Numbered from the stretch's first letter, positions 37,539 to 46,010 are shown. The stretch: 64,000 nucleotides of DNA from Caulobacteraceae bacterium (GCA_031291645.1 JARLIQ010000112.1:46080-110079), one strand, 5' to 3'. The notes: generated by a model not told the origin, from the letters alone. Numbers and translations: made by a program.

Positions 37539-38330
37539 CTAAACGTCCAGCGGCAGGGGGGCCGCGCCGATCACCCCGGTCAGGCCGCCGGGCGCGCGGG
37601 CCAGCCGCTCGTCCTCGCGCTGGTAGTAGCCGGCCAGGGCGAACAGCTTCAGCCCGCCGCCCTGGGCGACCAGGCGGGCGGCGACGCCGTCGCGGCTCAG
37701 GGCCTCCTCGATCGCGGCGGCCGGCGCGCCGGCGTCGGTGACCCAGAAGGTCTCGTCCGCCCCGGTCGGCTCGACGGCGATCTCGCCCACCGCCAGGGCG
37801 CTGAGCGGGCCCCAGGCGGACAGGCACGGCAGGGCGGCGAACACCGACAGCGTCGGCTCGGCCAGGAGCCGGCCCCACCAGGCGCTGTCCGGCGCCAGGG
37901 CCAGGACGCCGACCCCGCCGCGGGTCTTGGCCGCCGCCAGGGCCTCTTCCGCCTTCTGCACGCGGGCCAGGGGCGGCGCGCCGCCGAACCGGGCGCGGGC
38001 CAGCTCGACCGCGCGGGCCGGGTCCGGGCCGCCCCAGACCGCGATGTGGAAAGGGCCCTGCTGGGCCAGGCTGTCGGCGATCAGCTCGCGCCAGATGCGC
38101 ACGGTCAGCGAGTCCGACGCGCCCTTGCGCGGGGCGGCCAGCAGGCGGCGCAATAGCTGGGCCTCGCGGACGGGGCGCAGGCCGAACTTGTCGCCGTCGC
38201 CCGCGGCCCGCTTGGCGTCCGCGACGATGCGGGCGATGCCGGCGCGCTCGTCGACCAGGCGCAGAAGCTCCGCGTCGATCGCGTCGATCCGCGCGCGCAC
38301 GTCGTCGAGGGATGGCGTCTCCTGGTCCAA
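37539..38330 (-). CDS. Chorismate mutase (AroQ) with degenerate C-terminal domain
   Basis: No in-frame ATG precedes the homology, so the likely start is TTG 38330, giving about 263 residues. The first 90 residues form an AroQ helical chorismate mutase (DDVRARIDAIDAELLRLVDER ... KFGLRPVREAQLLRRLL). The remaining 160 residues are laid out like a prephenate dehydratase catalytic domain (IAVWGGPDPAR, LALAPDSAWWGRLL, DETFWVTDAG), but lack the TRF motif and the Thr-rich substrate loop. It should convert chorismate to prephenate, and the C-terminal part is probably regulatory or vestigial. It is first in the hisC-tyrA operon, 75 bases from the DUF2125 gene on the same strand. Confidence 0.85.
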   Translation of the reverse strand: MDQETPSLDDVRARIDAIDAELLRLVDERAGIARIVADAKRAAGDGDKFGLRPVREAQLLRRLLAAPRKGASDSLTVRIWRELIADSLAQQGPFHIAVWGGPDPARAVELARARFGGAPPLARVQKAEEALAAAKTRGGVGVLALAPDSAWWGRLLAEPTLSVFAALPCLSAWGPLSALAVGEIAVEPTGADETFWVTDAGAPAAAIEEALSRDGVAARLVAQGGGLKLFALAGYYQREDERLARAPGGLTGVIGAAPLPLDV

Positions 38331-38404
38331 TCTCGTCCCCGAAATGAAAGCCGCCGGACCATAGTGATTGCGGCGGGTCGCGCAATATCTAGTGGCGCGC
38401 GGGG

Positions 38405-39442
38405 TCAATAGATGCGCGGCGCGGAGCCGAGCGCGATCGGGCCGAAGGTCGCAACCCCGGCCTCGAACGTCAGGTCGGCCTTGGCCGCGGGACTGGTCGC
38501 GGCGCGCGCCTGGGCGATCTGGCCGCCAGCGCGGGCCAGGGTCGGATCGAGCCCGCCGGCCCGGGCGAAGGCGGCAAGGCCCTCGGACGCCCGCGGCAGG
38601 CCGAGCGAGACCTCGCCGCGCAGCCGCCCGTCGGCGCCGATGGCGAGGCGTCCGCCGGTCGTATCCAGGTTCACCGGGCCGGCGCTGATCCAGCCGTTCG
38701 TCAGCTCGATCGACCCGCCCGCGGCGGTCCAGGCGCGCGCCATCTGCGGCCAGTCCCGCCCGGTCATCGCCGAGGCCTTCGACAGGGTCCCATGCCAGGC
38801 CGACGAGACGGGCTGGCCGGCCGCCAGCCGGCCGAGGGCCGAGGTGGGCGCCAGGCGCGCGCCCTGCAGCTGGATCAGGAACTCGACCTGGCCCGCCTGG
38901 CCCGCCTGGCGGGTGTGGGCGTCGAGCTGGTCGGCGGCGACGAGCGGGAACGGCCGCGCGCCGGCCTCGGGCTGGAAGGTCAGCTTCAGGCCCTCGACCG
39001 AGACGCGGGTCTGGCCTGGCCCATCGTTCACCACGCTGGCCCTCAGCGCCTGGCCGGCGATGGCGACGTCGCCCGCGCCCGGCCGGCTGAGCGTCACGCC
39101 CTGGGGCGCATAGCCGATCCAGTGCTTGAGGTCGTAGGCGTAGGACTCGGCCCGGATCTGGGCCGCCGCCACGCCCCAGCCCGACGGTTCGGCCGCCCGC
39201 ACCTCGTCCAGCACGACCTCGATGCGGAACGGATAGCCGCTGATGCGGGCGCGTTCCCAGGTCAGGCTGGGGCCGCCGGCCGCCGCGTGTCGGGCCGCGT
39301 CCAGCCGCGCGGCCACCTGTCCCCGGATCCAGAACCAGGCGCCGCTCCACAGCACCGCCGCCACGACGAGGGCGATATAGGGGCCGTAGAGCCACCAGCG
39401 CGATGGCGGTTTGCGGCGGGCGGGCAAGTCGGGCAAGGTCAT
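38405..39442 (-). CDS. DUF2125 domain protein
   Basis: The ATG at 39442 (MTLPDLPARRKPPSRWWLYG) begins right before a membrane segment (YIALVVAAVLWSGAWFWI), giving 345 residues; the track start is upstream without support. The protein resembles DUF2125: LDAARHAAAGGPSLTWERARISGYPFRIE and later beta-strand repeats (QALRASVVNDGPGQTRV, EGLKLTF). It is anchored in the inner membrane by one helix and the rest is periplasmic, with an AsmA-like repeated beta organisation. Function is unknown. It lies upstream of chorismate mutase and divergent from the cyclotransferase. Confidence 0.85.
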   Translation of the reverse strand: MTLPDLPARRKPPSRWWLYGPYIALVVAAVLWSGAWFWIRGQVAARLDAARHAAAGGPSLTWERARISGYPFRIEVVLDEVRAAEPSGWGVAAAQIRAESYAYDLKHWIGYAPQGVTLSRPGAGDVAIAGQALRASVVNDGPGQTRVSVEGLKLTFQPEAGARPFPLVAADQLDAHTRQAGQAGQVEFLIQLQGARLAPTSALGRLAAGQPVSSAWHGTLSKASAMTGRDWPQMARAWTAAGGSIELTNGWISAGPVNLDTTGGRLAIGADGRLRGEVSLGLPRASEGLAAFARAGGLDPTLARAGGQIAQARAATSPAAKADLTFEAGVATFGPIALGSAPRIY

Positions 39443-39476
39443 CGGGAAGGGCGTACCAGGCTTGAAGGCGCAGAGG

Positions 39477-40043
39477 ATGGATGCGGACGAGGGCGGCGTT
39501 TCGGCCGACCGCTGGGTGTTCGGGTACGGCTCGCTGATGTGGCGTCCGGGGTTCCGTTTTGTAGAGCGCAAGGCCGCCGTCATCCATGGCCGCCGGCGCG
39601 CCTTCTGCATCTATTCGGTCCACCACCGCGGCACGCCGGCCCGCCCGGGGCTGGTGCTGGGCCTGGCGCCCGGCGGCTCGGCGCGCGGGGCGGCCTACCG
39701 GGTGGCGGCGGCGGACTGGGCCGAGACCTACGCCTATCTGCGCGAGCGCGAGCAGCCGACCGAGACCTATTTCGAATCCTGGGCGACGGTGCGCCTCGCC
39801 GGCGCCGATCCCGTCCCGGCCCTGGTCTTCCTGTCGGACTTCGCGCACCCGCAGTGGGCCGGCGACCTCGATCTCGAGGCCCAGGCCCGGCTGATCGCGG
39901 GCGCCGTGGGCCTGTCGGGCCGCAACGTCGACTACCTGCGCGACCTCGTCTCGCACCTGCACGAGGAAGGCGTCGCCGACCGGACCATGGAGCGGCTGCT
40001 GGCCCGGGTCGAGGCCCTGGAGGCCGAGGCGGCGGCGGCCTGA
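39477..40043 (+). CDS. ChaC-like gamma-glutamylcyclotransferase
   Basis: The ATG at 39477 (MDADEGGVSADRWVFGYGSLMW) gives 188 residues. The family signature FGYGSLMW and the region YLREREQPTETYFESW, which holds the likely catalytic Glu, identify a ChaC-type cyclotransferase. It should cleave gamma-glutamyl groups (glutathione in the case of ChaC) to 5-oxoproline. The gene starts 34 bases from the divergent DUF2125 gene, so they share a promoter region. There is no signal peptide, so the protein is cytoplasmic. Confidence 0.87.
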   Translation: MDADEGGVSADRWVFGYGSLMWRPGFRFVERKAAVIHGRRRAFCIYSVHHRGTPARPGLVLGLAPGGSARGAAYRVAAADWAETYAYLREREQPTETYFESWATVRLAGADPVPALVFLSDFAHPQWAGDLDLEAQARLIAGAVGLSGRNVDYLRDLVSHLHEEGVADRTMERLLARVEALEAEAAAA

Positions 40044-40062
40044 CGCGTTCGCTCCTTGCGCT

Positions 40063-40527
40063 CTACGAGCCGACCGAGGCGCCCTGCACGCAGCGCGGCC
40101 GGCCGTGCTCGATCGACACCGTCGCCGCGCCGATTGGGACGGCGTAGTAGTCGGTCCCCCGCGCGGTGGTCACCTGCAGCACGGTCGGACTGTTGAACTG
40201 GCAGATCGGGATCGTCCCGAAGCCGAACCCGCCGTGGTCGGCGATCTCGGTGCAGTTCACATAGCCATAGCCCCGGCCGAACTGGACGTCGTCATAGGTG
40301 AACACGTGGGCGACGCGGGCGTCCGACGACAGGTACTGGTCGTGGGTCAGGCTGGCGCAGGGCGGGCCGGCGACGCTCCAGCTGCGCGCCTTCGAGACCG
40401 CCGCGTATTTCACGCCGGCGACGGCCAGCAGCACCCCGCCGACGGCCGCCACCGCCACGCCGACCCCGGCGACCATTTCGATCGGGCTGCGCTTGCGGCG
40501 GCCCCGCGTTCCGAAATCCCCGGTCAT
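40063..40527 (-). CDS. Hypothetical membrane-anchored protein
   Basis: This 154-residue protein has one membrane helix (VAGVGVAVAAVGGVLLAVAGVKYAAV) near the N-terminus and a secreted portion of about 110 residues. Four cysteines (PPCASL, VNCTEI, PICQFN, PRCVQG) could form disulfides, fitting a periplasmic domain. The start MTGDFGTRGRRKR has the positive-inside pattern for the inner membrane. No known domain is recognised. It converges with the cyclotransferase gene, 19 bases between stops. Confidence 0.75.
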   Translation of the reverse strand: MTGDFGTRGRRKRSPIEMVAGVGVAVAAVGGVLLAVAGVKYAAVSKARSWSVAGPPCASLTHDQYLSSDARVAHVFTYDDVQFGRGYGYVNCTEIADHGGFGFGTIPICQFNSPTVLQVTTARGTDYYAVPIGAATVSIEHGRPRCVQGASVGS

Positions 40528-40628
40528 CGATCACCCGTCCCGTCGGCCAGACGAGGCCGCGGCCCGGATAATGATCGTGGGCGCGGGCGCCATCAAGGAC
40601 GGCGAGCGGCTGTTGCCTATGGGCGGGC

Positions 40629-40793
40629 TCAGTCCGGCGGGCGGCGCTGGATGGGGGCGGCGGAGGGCTTCGACGTCTCGAATTTCACGAACGCGTCGAT
40701 CGCCAGCAGGATGACCACCGCGAGGATCATCGGGACGAGCAGCCCCATGGGACCCAGGTGGGCGATGGCTCTGGCCACCATGTCCTTCGACAT
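40629..40793 (-). CDS. Small membrane protein (54 aa), below track cut-off
   Basis: Reading the minus strand from ATG 40793 gives MSKDMVARAIAHLGPMGL then a single hydrophobic helix (PMILAVVILLAIDAFV), then a short polar tail (KFETSKPSAAPIQRRPPD). The ATG overlaps the stop of the upstream small ORF (TGATG), which indicates translational coupling. Because its length is 54 codons the ORF track does not list it. The protein is probably a single-pass inner-membrane protein. Function is unknown. Confidence 0.55.
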   Translation of the reverse strand: MSKDMVARAIAHLGPMGLLVPMILAVVILLAIDAFVKFETSKPSAAPIQRRPPD

Positions 40794-40948
40794 CACGGGG
40801 ACCGCCGCGTGGGGGCCGCGGGCGCCGTGCGGCGCAGCGCTTGCGGCGCGCGGCGCGGACGCGTCGCCGCCTTAACCAGGCCCAACAGGCCGACCGCCGA
40901 GGCGGCGACGCCGAGGGTGAGCACCAGTCCGGGATCGATATCCAGCAA
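40793..40948 (-). CDS. Small membrane protein (51 aa) with TTG start, below track cut-off
   Basis: A TTG start at 40948 follows a strong AGGAG 8 bases upstream (CAGGAGATCGCGGTTTG). The product LDIDPGLVLTLGVAASAVGLLGLV is a membrane helix, then an Arg/Pro-rich tail (KAATRPRRAPQALRR...). Its TGA overlaps the ATG of the next small membrane ORF. The arrangement argues for a two-gene mini-operon. Function is unknown; the unlike helices suggest two distinct partner proteins. Confidence 0.5.
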   Translation of the reverse strand: MLDIDPGLVLTLGVAASAVGLLGLVKAATRPRRAPQALRRTAPAAPTRRSP

Positions 40949-41237
40949 ACCGCGATCTCCTGGAATGCAGGTCTGAAGGCCAGGATACTGGAGCGGGCGC
41001 CGGCAAAGGGTCCATTCGTCTCAATGGCGCGCGGCATCAACGAAACATAAGCAAGATGGCGGGCGAAACCTTGGCCTGCTTGGGAAGTCGTGGGGCCGCC
41101 TTTACACCCCGTTTACACGCGGGCCGCCGATAGGCATCGAGACTTTACGCGCATCGGCCGCATCCTTCCGCCCGACCTGCCGGCCGCCGGCGCTCATTTC
41201 GGGCGCCGGCGCGCCGACGCATCCGTATCGTGTCGCC
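40949..41237. other. Intergenic region, 289 bases, no gene seen
   Basis: It contains a degenerate TTTA-N7-TTTA element at 41101-41115 (TTTACACCCCGTTTA), two mismatches from the CtrA consensus. Otherwise no strong promoter, hairpin or ORF is evident. Confidence 0.4.
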
Positions 41238-41702
41238 ATGCTCGCCACCCGCATCGTGCAATCCGTCCAACCCCTCGGCGCCGACGGACCGGCGCTCGCC
41301 CGCCTTTTGCAACAGGCCGGCCTCGGCAAGTCCGCCGTCCTGCGCGTCACCGGCCCGGCCGGCCTGACCGCGGCGCTGTGGCTGTGCCGCCACGGCTTCG
41401 AGCACGCCGCCTACGTCCACCCCAACTGGGTCGGGACCATGAGGTCGGCCGACGCGCTCGTCGTGCCGCACGCCTGCGCCAGCGAGGAGCTGGGCCGGCT
41501 GCTGCAGGACGGTGACTGCCTGCGCGAAGGCGGCGTGCTGATCGTGCAGACCGCGACCGACGCCCCGGCCAACGGCGTCGACGCCGTGTCCCTGCTGCTC
41601 GAAGCGCTGGGCTATCGGCTGGAACACCGGCTTTCCGACAAGGGCCGCGCCATCTGCGTCGCCCGGCGGCTGGGCGCGCCCGGCTACAGCAAGGCGGCGT
41701 AG
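41238..41702 (+). CDS. Hypothetical protein, methyltransferase-like fold
   Basis: This 154-residue protein has alternating strand/helix segments (SAVLRVTGPAGLTAALWLC, AAYVHPNW, ADALVVPHAC, GGVLIVQTATDAP), which look like a Rossmann-like fold. The usual SAM-binding GxGxG is not intact, so catalysis is doubtful. There is no signal peptide. The small ORF at 41705 starts 2 bases after its stop. It is probably real, since codon use resembles the neighbours, but no function can be given. Confidence 0.7.
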   Translation: MLATRIVQSVQPLGADGPALARLLQQAGLGKSAVLRVTGPAGLTAALWLCRHGFEHAAYVHPNWVGTMRSADALVVPHACASEELGRLLQDGDCLREGGVLIVQTATDAPANGVDAVSLLLEALGYRLEHRLSDKGRAICVARRLGAPGYSKAA

Positions 41703-41704
41703 CG

Positions 41705-41956
41705 ATGGGCGCGGTCGAACGGCCGGCGCGCCTGGACCTTAGCCGGCTGGGCGCGGGGATCGGCTACCGGGAGACCGGCGATCCCTTCGCCGGGGAGATC
41801 GGCCTGCCCAATCCGCGCACCGGCCAATGCGCGCCGCGGGAGGCGGCGGCGCTGGGCGTCCTGATCGGGCGGCTCGGCGTCGCGCTGGTCGCGGCCTGGA
41901 GCGCGTTCCGCAAAAGTGGAACCGGTTTTGCGACGAGAACGCGCTCAAACTTTTGA
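41705..41956 (+). CDS. Small hypothetical ORF ending in a palindromic repeat
   Basis: This 83-residue ORF begins 2 bases after the preceding gene's stop. The first 65 residues (PARLDLSRLGAGIGYRETGD PFAGEIGLPNPRTGQ) look like a small conserved globular domain. The last 18 residues (FRKSGTGFATRTRSNF) are simply the translation of the palindromic repeat at 41899-41946, so the native C-terminus may have been lengthened or replaced by it. Whether it is expressed is unknown. Confidence 0.45.
   Translation: MGAVERPARLDLSRLGAGIGYRETGDPFAGEIGLPNPRTGQCAPREAAALGVLIGRLGVALVAAWSAFRKSGTGFATRTRSNF
41899..41946. repeat. Interspersed palindromic repeat, family A
   Basis: Outer arms GAGCGCGTTC / GAACGCGCTC and inner arms CGCAAAA / TTTTGCG form nested perfect palindromes. 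It shares the plan of 3755-3806 (GAGC-x-CGT, AAAGTG, GGTTT). It lies mostly inside the 3' end of the 83-residue ORF. Confidence 0.7.
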
Positions 41957-41977
41957 ATCTAGGGCGCGTGTCCGCGC

Positions 41978-42691
41978 TCAGAGCCCCTCGGCCAGCAGGG
42001 CGTTCGAGGCGGTCTCCAGCCGGTCCTGCAGGGTGCGCATGAACTCGGCCCGCTTCAGGCCGGCCGGGATCGGCTCCAGGAACTCGAACACGATGGTCCC
42101 CGGCTTGCGCAAGAAGCCGTGCGCCGGCCAGTGGACGCCGGTGTTCAGCGCCAGCAGCGTGCAGGGCATGTCCAGCTCGCGGTAGAGGGCGGCGACCCCG
42201 GGCTTGTAGTCGCCGGCCTCGCCGGGCTCGCCGCGGTGGCCTTCCGGGAAGATGACGATCTGGCGGTCGTGCTTCAGCCGGTCGCGGCTGTCGGCGACCA
42301 TCTTCTTCAGCGCCTTGGCCTGGCCTTCGCGGTCGATCACGATCATCCGCGACTTCCAGATGTACCAGCCGACGAAGGGGATGCGCATGAACTCCTTGCG
42401 GGAGATGAAGCAGCTGTCCGGCAGGAAGGCGAAGGCGCCGAAGATGTCGAACATGCACTGGTGCTTGGAGGCGATCAGCGCCGGGCCGGTTGGCAGGTGT
42501 TGGCGCCCGCGCACCTCGACCCTGACCCCGCAGATCAGCCGCAGCAGCAGGGTGACCACCCGGCCCCAGGCCCTCAGCGCCCAGGCGCAGGCGGCCCGCG
42601 GCATGACCAGCGTCGGAACCATCAGGAAGGCCGCGATCGTCGACCACAGATAGAACGCCGCCACGAACAGCAGCGACCGGAACCAGATCAT
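41978..42691 (-). CDS. plsC: 1-acylglycerol-3-phosphate acyltransferase
   Basis: The track ORF begins in a shadow region; the ATG at 42691 (MIWFRSLLFVAAFYLW) overlaps the YdcF stop by 4 bases. The 237-residue protein has an N-terminal membrane helix, the acyltransferase motif HX4D (KHQCMFD), the glycerol-phosphate region FISRKEFMRIPFVGW, and the motif FPEGHR, where FPEGTR is usual. PlsC adds the second acyl chain in phosphatidic acid synthesis. It is last in the ftsE-ftsX-ydcF-plsC operon. Confidence 0.9.
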   Translation of the reverse strand: MIWFRSLLFVAAFYLWSTIAAFLMVPTLVMPRAACAWALRAWGRVVTLLLRLICGVRVEVRGRQHLPTGPALIASKHQCMFDIFGAFAFLPDSCFISRKEFMRIPFVGWYIWKSRMIVIDREGQAKALKKMVADSRDRLKHDRQIVIFPEGHRGEPGEAGDYKPGVAALYRELDMPCTLLALNTGVHWPAHGFLRKPGTIVFEFLEPIPAGLKRAEFMRTLQDRLETASNALLAEGL

Positions 42692-43335
42692 CCCTTCCCC
42701 CCGCCAGGCGCGGGCGCGGCCTTCGCCGGCGCCGCCTGTCCGCCATGCTCCTTCGGCCCCAGACTGAACACCGCCTCGCGCGTCAGGATGGCCAGATACT
42801 TGGAATACTCGATCACCATCCGCCGCGCCCCGTCGCGGGTGCGCCACCAGTGGTCGGCGTCGACCTCCTCGCTGCGCACCGGATAGGGCGTCAGGGCCAC
42901 CCCCGGCATGGCCGCGCGCAGCTCCAGCATCGCCCGCGGGATGTGGAAGTCGGAGGTCACCACGATCAGCGAGCGATAGCCGTGCGCCCGCGCCCAGGCG
43001 GCCGTCTCGCGGGCGTTGCCGACCGTGTCGGTGGCGCTGAAGCCCAGGTCCACGCAGCAGTCGTAGTAGCGCCGCGTGGCCTTGGTGACGCCGCGGATGT
43101 CGGCGCGGCTGGCCTTCTGGTTCACGCCGGAGATCAGGGCGCGGTGCGCCTTGCCGATCTCCAGCAGATGGACGGCGGTGGTCAGCCGGGCGTTCGAGGC
43201 GCCGGTCAGCGCCACCACCCCGTCGGACACCGGCGGATCGTCGGCGGGCGTCGAGTCGGCCACCCGCGAGGCGAAGGCCAAGAGCCCGACCGCCCAGAGG
43301 CCGATGAGGATCAGGAGCAGGGCCGCGCTCTTCAT
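42688..43335 (-). CDS. YdcF family protein (DUF218)
   Basis: The start is ATG 43335, overlapping the FtsX stop by 4 bases, giving 215 residues. It has an N-terminal membrane anchor (ALLLILIGLWAVGLLAFA), then a DUF218 fold with GVVALTGASNARLTTAVHLL, DTVGNARETAAWAR and TSDFHIPRAMLELR. DUF218/YdcF proteins are found beside envelope-biogenesis genes and bind nucleotides or envelope precursors in some members. Its place between ftsX and plsC supports an envelope role. Confidence 0.88.
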   Translation of the reverse strand: MKSAALLLILIGLWAVGLLAFASRVADSTPADDPPVSDGVVALTGASNARLTTAVHLLEIGKAHRALISGVNQKASRADIRGVTKATRRYYDCCVDLGFSATDTVGNARETAAWARAHGYRSLIVVTSDFHIPRAMLELRAAMPGVALTPYPVRSEEVDADHWWRTRDGARRMVIEYSKYLAILTREAVFSLGPKEHGGQAAPAKAAPAPGGGKG

Positions 43336-44243
43336 GTCGTCTCCCCCAGCAGGCGCAGCGCCGTCGCCCGCGCCGCCAAGGCCGCCACCAGCGCCGCGAT
43401 CAGGGGGCAGGCCGGTAGCACCATCAGGTCGCTCCAGGCCAGAGGCAAGACCGGGGTCAGCCCCTGGCCGCCGCCGGCCAGCCGGGCCAGGGCCGCGAGC
43501 GCCGCCGCGCCGCCCGCCCCGAACAGGCCCGCCAGCGCCGCCATGCGCGCGAAGCGGACCACGAACAGGTCGGCGATGAAGCCGTCCTCGGCCCCGGCCA
43601 GGTGCAGCACGCTGACCACGTCGCCGCGGGCGGCGAGGCCCGCCCGGGTGGCGAACACGATGACCGCGGCGGCGGCGGCGGCGATCAGGGTGGCGACGGC
43701 GATGGCGGCCGCGCGGGCGATGGCGGCGGCCCTCAGCACGTCCTTCAGCCACAGGCTGTGGTCGTCGACGGTGGCGTCGATCCCGGCGGCCTTGAGCGCA
43801 CGGTCCATGTCGGCGGCGCTGGCCGGCGACCTGGAGTCCAGGTCGACGCTGACCAGGCGGGGCACCGGCAGGTCCTTCAGGATGTCGTCCTTGCCCAGCC
43901 ACGGCTCGAGCAGGGCGTCGGCCTTCTCGCGCTCCAGGGCGTCGGCCTCGACCACGCCCCTGACCCCGGCCAGGGTCTCGGCGGCGCGGGCGGCGGCGGA
44001 ATCGGCGGTCTCGTCCGCCCGCGGCCGCACCACCACCGTCGCCGAGCCGGTCAGCTCGCCGCGCCAGCCGCTGGCCGCCCGGTCCGCGCCCAGGGCGGCG
44101 ACCACGGCGAGGCAGGCCAGGAAGCACAGGGTGGCGACCACGAACACCAGCGCCCCGTCGCGCGCGTCCCGGGGGGGCAGCAGGGGCGCGGCGCGCCGGC
44201 GGCGGGCGGCGGGCGGGACGGTCCGGGCGGCGGGCTCGCTCAT
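43332..44243 (-). CDS. ftsX: Cell division protein FtsX
   Basis: This 303-residue FtsX-family permease has four membrane helices: one near residues 30-50 (GALVFVVATLCFLACLAVVAA) and three in the C-terminal half, with a periplasmic loop between. It follows FtsE with a 4-base overlap. FtsEX couples ATP binding to activation of cell-wall hydrolases at the septum. The shadow ORF antisense to it in the track is not a gene. Confidence 0.9.
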   Translation of the reverse strand: MSEPAARTVPPAARRRRAAPLLPPRDARDGALVFVVATLCFLACLAVVAALGADRAASGWRGELTGSATVVVRPRADETADSAAARAAETLAGVRGVVEADALEREKADALLEPWLGKDDILKDLPVPRLVSVDLDSRSPASAADMDRALKAAGIDATVDDHSLWLKDVLRAAAIARAAAIAVATLIAAAAAAVIVFATRAGLAARGDVVSVLHLAGAEDGFIADLFVVRFARMAALAGLFGAGGAAALAALARLAGGGQGLTPVLPLAWSDLMVLPACPLIAALVAALAARATALRLLGETT

Positions 44244-44944
44244 AGGGGCCTCGCCGGCGCGATGCGTTCCAGCCGCCCGCCTTCCAGGTGCAGGATCGCC
44301 CGGCCGGAGCCGGCGACCAGGGCCTCGTCGTGGCTGGCGATCAGCACCGTGGTGCCCAGCCGGTTCAGCTCGACGAACAGGCGCAGGATGCGCAGCGCCA
44401 TCTCGTGGTCCACGTCGCCGGTCGGCTCGTCGGCCAGCAGGATCTCCGGCCGGTTGACCACCGCGCGGGCGATCGCCAGCCGTTGCTGCTCGCCGCCGGA
44501 CAGGGCCTGGGGATAGGCGTCCATCCGCTCGCCCAGACCCACCCAGGTCAGCAGCTCGGCCACGTCGCCCGCATAGTCGGCCGGCTTGCGGCCGGCCAGC
44601 CGCAGGGGCAGGGCGACGTTGTCGAAGGCGTTCAGGTGCTCCAGCAGGCGCTTGTCCTGCAGCACCACCCCGATCCTGCGCCGCATCATCGGCAACTGGC
44701 GGCGCTTGAGGCTGGCGACGTCGGCGCCGAACAGGCTGATCAGCCCGCGGCTCGGCTTCAGCGCCAGGTGGATCAGGCGCAGCAGCGAGGTCTTGCCGGC
44801 GCCGGAGGCCCCGGTCAGGAAATGGAACGAGCCGGGCGCCAGTTCGAAGGTCAGGTCCCTCAGCACCTCGGGCGAGCGGCCATAGCGCAGGCCGACGCCG
44901 TCGAAGCGGACCACGGGGGCGTCATCGGGCGCGGCGTCGGTCAT
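44240..44944 (-). CDS. ftsE: Cell division ATP-binding protein FtsE
   Basis: The ATG at 44944 gives 234 residues; the longer track ORF reads upstream in frame. It has Walker A GASGAGKTS, signature LSGGEQQRLAIARA, Walker B LLADEPTGDVD and H-loop ASHDEALV. FtsE partners with FtsX, whose gene overlaps it by 4 bases, and the operon continues with ydcF and plsC. It is divergent from the MJ0042/DUF3426 gene at 45056. The promoter lies in 44945-45055. Confidence 0.93.
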   Translation of the reverse strand: MTDAAPDDAPVVRFDGVGLRYGRSPEVLRDLTFELAPGSFHFLTGASGAGKTSLLRLIHLALKPSRGLISLFGADVASLKRRQLPMMRRRIGVVLQDKRLLEHLNAFDNVALPLRLAGRKPADYAGDVAELLTWVGLGERMDAYPQALSGGEQQRLAIARAVVNRPEILLADEPTGDVDHEMALRILRLFVELNRLGTTVLIASHDEALVAGSGRAILHLEGGRLERIAPARPL

Positions 44945-45055
44945 CGGCGGGTCGGCGGCGTGGGCTCGGAGGGACGGACGTCGGCGGTTCTGGACATGCG
45001 GGCCGAAATCGGCGACCTCGACAAGGAGGGCGCTCATGCATCCGATTCGCCGGCC

Positions 45056-45985
45056 ATGATACTGACCTGTCCCGACTGCGCCACCCGCTATGTTGTGGAC
45101 GACCAACGCATCGGCCCGCAAGGGCGCGCGGTGCGTTGCGCGGCTTGCGGCGCGCGCTGGACGGCGATGCCGGAAGAGCCGCTGGACCTTGCGCCCGAGT
45201 CGCCGGCGCCGCCCGAGCCGGCCGAGCCCGCGCTGGCCTTCATGCCCGATCCCGAGCCGGAGGCGGCCGAACCCGCCGCCGAACCCCCCGCCGAACCCAG
45301 GCCGGCGGCCGCCGACGAGCTGCCGCGCGCCTTCCGCGAACGGGCCCAGACCGAGAAGAAGGTCCGCCAGGCCGCCGCCACCGGCGCGATCTGGGCCGGG
45401 ATGCTGGGCGTCCTCGTGCTGCTGATCGGGGCCGCGGTGGTCATGCGTCAGGATGTCGCGCGCCTGTGGCCGCGCACGGCCGGGGCCTACGCCATGGTCG
45501 GCCTGCCGGTGAACCTGGTGGGGCTGGCGATCGAGAACCAGCGCGCCCAGCCGGCGCTGAAGGACGGCCACGCCGCGGTGGTGGTGTCGGGCGTCCTGCG
45601 CAACGTGTGGGGCCGGCCCGTGGCCGCCCCGGCCCTGCGCATCAGCCTGCTCAACCCCCAGGGCAAGGCCGTGCTGGTCAAGATCGCCGATCCCGGCGGC
45701 GCGCGCATCCCGCCGGGCGAGGTGCGGCGCTTCTCCATCGACGTGCTCGACCCGCCGGTCAGCGCCACGGACGTGGAGATCGCCTTCGTGCTCGGCGGCG
45801 CGCGGCCCAAGGGCGCCCTGTCCGCCGCCGCCCCGCCGCAGGCCGCGCCCAGCGCGCCCGACCTGCGCGGGCCGACCAGCATCGCCCCCATCACCGGCGC
45901 CCGCGACGCCCAGCCGGTCCAGTCCGGCTCGCCCTACGCCACCCCGGCGGCGGGGAACAATCCGGGGATGGACACGGCGGGATAG
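45056..45985 (+). CDS. MJ0042-type zinc-finger protein with DUF3426
   Basis: The ATG at 45056 begins with the MJ0042-like zinc-ribbon: CPDCATRYVVDD followed by CAACGARW (CxxC pair, CxxC pair). The 309-residue protein has an acidic/Pro-rich linker, a membrane helix at about 110-135 (IWAGMLGVLVLLIGAAVVM) and a beta-rich domain (LKDGHAAVVVSGVLRNVWGR) that resembles DUF3426. It is probably an inner-membrane protein with an N-terminal cytosolic zinc finger. It is divergent from ftsE, the common arrangement in alphaproteobacteria. Function is not known. Confidence 0.85.
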   Translation: MILTCPDCATRYVVDDQRIGPQGRAVRCAACGARWTAMPEEPLDLAPESPAPPEPAEPALAFMPDPEPEAAEPAAEPPAEPRPAAADELPRAFRERAQTEKKVRQAAATGAIWAGMLGVLVLLIGAAVVMRQDVARLWPRTAGAYAMVGLPVNLVGLAIENQRAQPALKDGHAAVVVSGVLRNVWGRPVAAPALRISLLNPQGKAVLVKIADPGGARIPPGEVRRFSIDVLDPPVSATDVEIAFVLGGARPKGALSAAAPPQAAPSAPDLRGPTSIAPITGARDAQPVQSGSPYATPAAGNNPGMDTAG

Positions 45986-46010
45986 CCGCCCGGACCGACT
46001 CTGAGCGGGT

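Noticed and set aside
41101-41115. TTTACACCCCGTTTA as a CtrA box
   Set aside because: It departs from the TTAA-N7-TTAA consensus at both half-sites and has no other promoter motif around it.
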